64,000 nt of DNA from Berberis thunbergii (lineage: Eukaryota; Streptophyta; Magnoliopsida; Ranunculales; Berberidaceae). The translations under genes and the position numbers were made by a program. Shown here piece after piece: positions 63,532 to 64,000 of this stretch (position 1 is the stretch's first letter; every line of letters starts with the position of its first letter). The stretch is taken from contig QNQO01000458.1 of NCBI GenBank assembly GCA_003290165.1, positions 1-64,000 of the forward strand, given 5' to 3'. The notes under the pieces were generated by a model, which worked only from the letters and a program-made list of their open reading frames with translations, was not told the origin of the DNA and searched no databases.

Positions 63532-63729
63532 TATTAGTGGAAAGATTGTGTATAATATTCTCTAGGATTATTCTGTAAATATTCTCTAAGATAGTCTATG
63601 GTAAGCTGAGTTGTATCTTTCCTAGCTTAGCTTATTTGCTACCTAGTTTAGTATTGCTAGCTTTGTATATATATCCCAAGGCTGTGGCCACTATCAATTA
63701 CAAGAAATACAGTTCCACAAAACTCTTTA
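63532..63729 (+). repeat. 3' LTR of Copia C
   Basis: It matches 58669-58885 apart from one missing 24-bp internal repeat unit and one extra ~14-base block near 63,690, and ends CTCTTTA before the duplicated ctata. Confidence 0.9.
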
Positions 63730-63734
63730 CTATA

Positions 63735-64000
63735 CATTATATATTCCACGCATGAAATTTTCCAAAAACCTTTATGGGACTCGGAACCACGACTACAAAA
63801 ATCCCCAAAGTTTGTAATTCTAAGGACGCACAATATTGGTATTGCAGAATCCAAGGCCAAAAGGCTGATTCAGTAGCACCGATAATGTCCTAAACACATG
63901 AAGAAGCAGGCTTGCGTGTGAGTTTCCCTCTTAAAAGGCTCAACATAACTGATGTCTTATTTGAAATGCTAAACTTTATCATAGACAGCAGGGTTAATTA
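63735..64000. other. Unassigned right flank
   Basis: About 265 bases after Copia C. No feature can be supported. Confidence 0.3.

Larger units (their letters stand above)
58669..63729 (+). mobile_element. Copia element C (5.06 kb) with TA...TA LTR ends
   Basis: LTRs at 58669-58885 (217 bp) and 63532-63729 (198 bp) are flanked by a perfect 5-bp duplication ctata at 58664-58668 and 63730-63734. Both LTRs begin TATTAGTGG and end CTCTTTA. The primer site tgatatcagag (one change from tggtatcagag) follows the 5' LTR and a long G run precedes the 3' LTR. Gag, protease, integrase, RT and RNase H follow in Copia order. The 5' LTR has an extra ~24-bp copy of an 'attctctaggattatt' repeat; the 3' LTR has an extra 'ccactatcaattac' block. 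Confidence 0.95.

Noticed and set aside
1..64000. tRNA, rRNA or microRNA genes
   Set aside because: I looked for tRNA-like A and B boxes and rRNA words and found none I could defend; the hairpins in the CACTA ends are repeated arrays, not single microRNA-like stems.

Overview
The window is nuclear DNA of a flowering plant, very probably a woody or perennial eudicot; I cannot fix the family from sequence alone. The evidence is the set of plant-type LTR retrotransposons, TNP2-type CACTA and hAT transposons, a LINE with a C-terminal RNase H, a plastid petA fragment, and intron-containing pieces of plant genes (SPL14-type transcription factor, clathrin heavy chain, ABCB transporter, PDH kinase, LRR kinase, MBF1, SEC14-like, BRWD-type WD40). 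I see no intact host gene. Almost everything is a transposable element, a nested insertion in one, or a host-gene fragment carried by one.

Layout. 1-7,365: a decayed Tat-like Ty3/gypsy element with gag remains, no recognisable pol, a 73-bp tandem array and antisense coiled-coil ORFs; its 5' LTR forms a ~650-bp palindrome with an inverted LTR copy, and a 735-bp hAT element (8-bp TSD) sits in gag. 7,366-11,571: a decayed minus-strand L1-type LINE. 11,577-25,240: a minus-strand Ty3/gypsy chromovirus (TSD cttcc) that carries two Copia elements, A at 16,053-20,827 (+, TSD aattg) inside gag and B at 21,006-24,940 (-, TSD ataac) inside its 5' LTR. 25,241-27,045: possible LINE remainder, a plastid petA fragment and a 259-bp tandem duplication.

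27,046-58,126: the most interesting part. An outer non-autonomous CACTA-like element, defined by 'CGGCGCTTT' hairpin arrays, carries plus-strand fragments of a NEPRO-like gene, a SEC14-like (SFH) gene, the C-terminal half of an SPL14-type gene, and an RNase H domain. It is interrupted by a 1,033-bp hAT element that captured a BRWD-type WD40 gene piece (TSD ctccaacc), and by a 20.7-kb CACTA element (29,560-50,291, TSD tct). The latter encodes TNP2 and a Transposase_24-type protein and carries intron-containing fragments of PDH kinase, an ABCB transporter, clathrin heavy chain, an LRR receptor kinase and MBF1. Where I can read coding sense, captured pieces are transcribed in the same direction as their carrier's own genes or presumed promoter.

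58,669-63,729: a third Copia element (C, +, TSD ctata). Copia A and C both have unusual TA...TA LTR ends. All recognised coding regions carry stops or frameshifts as read here, except single short exons. Coordinates of degenerate features are approximate; element ends given with a TSD are read directly from the sequence.
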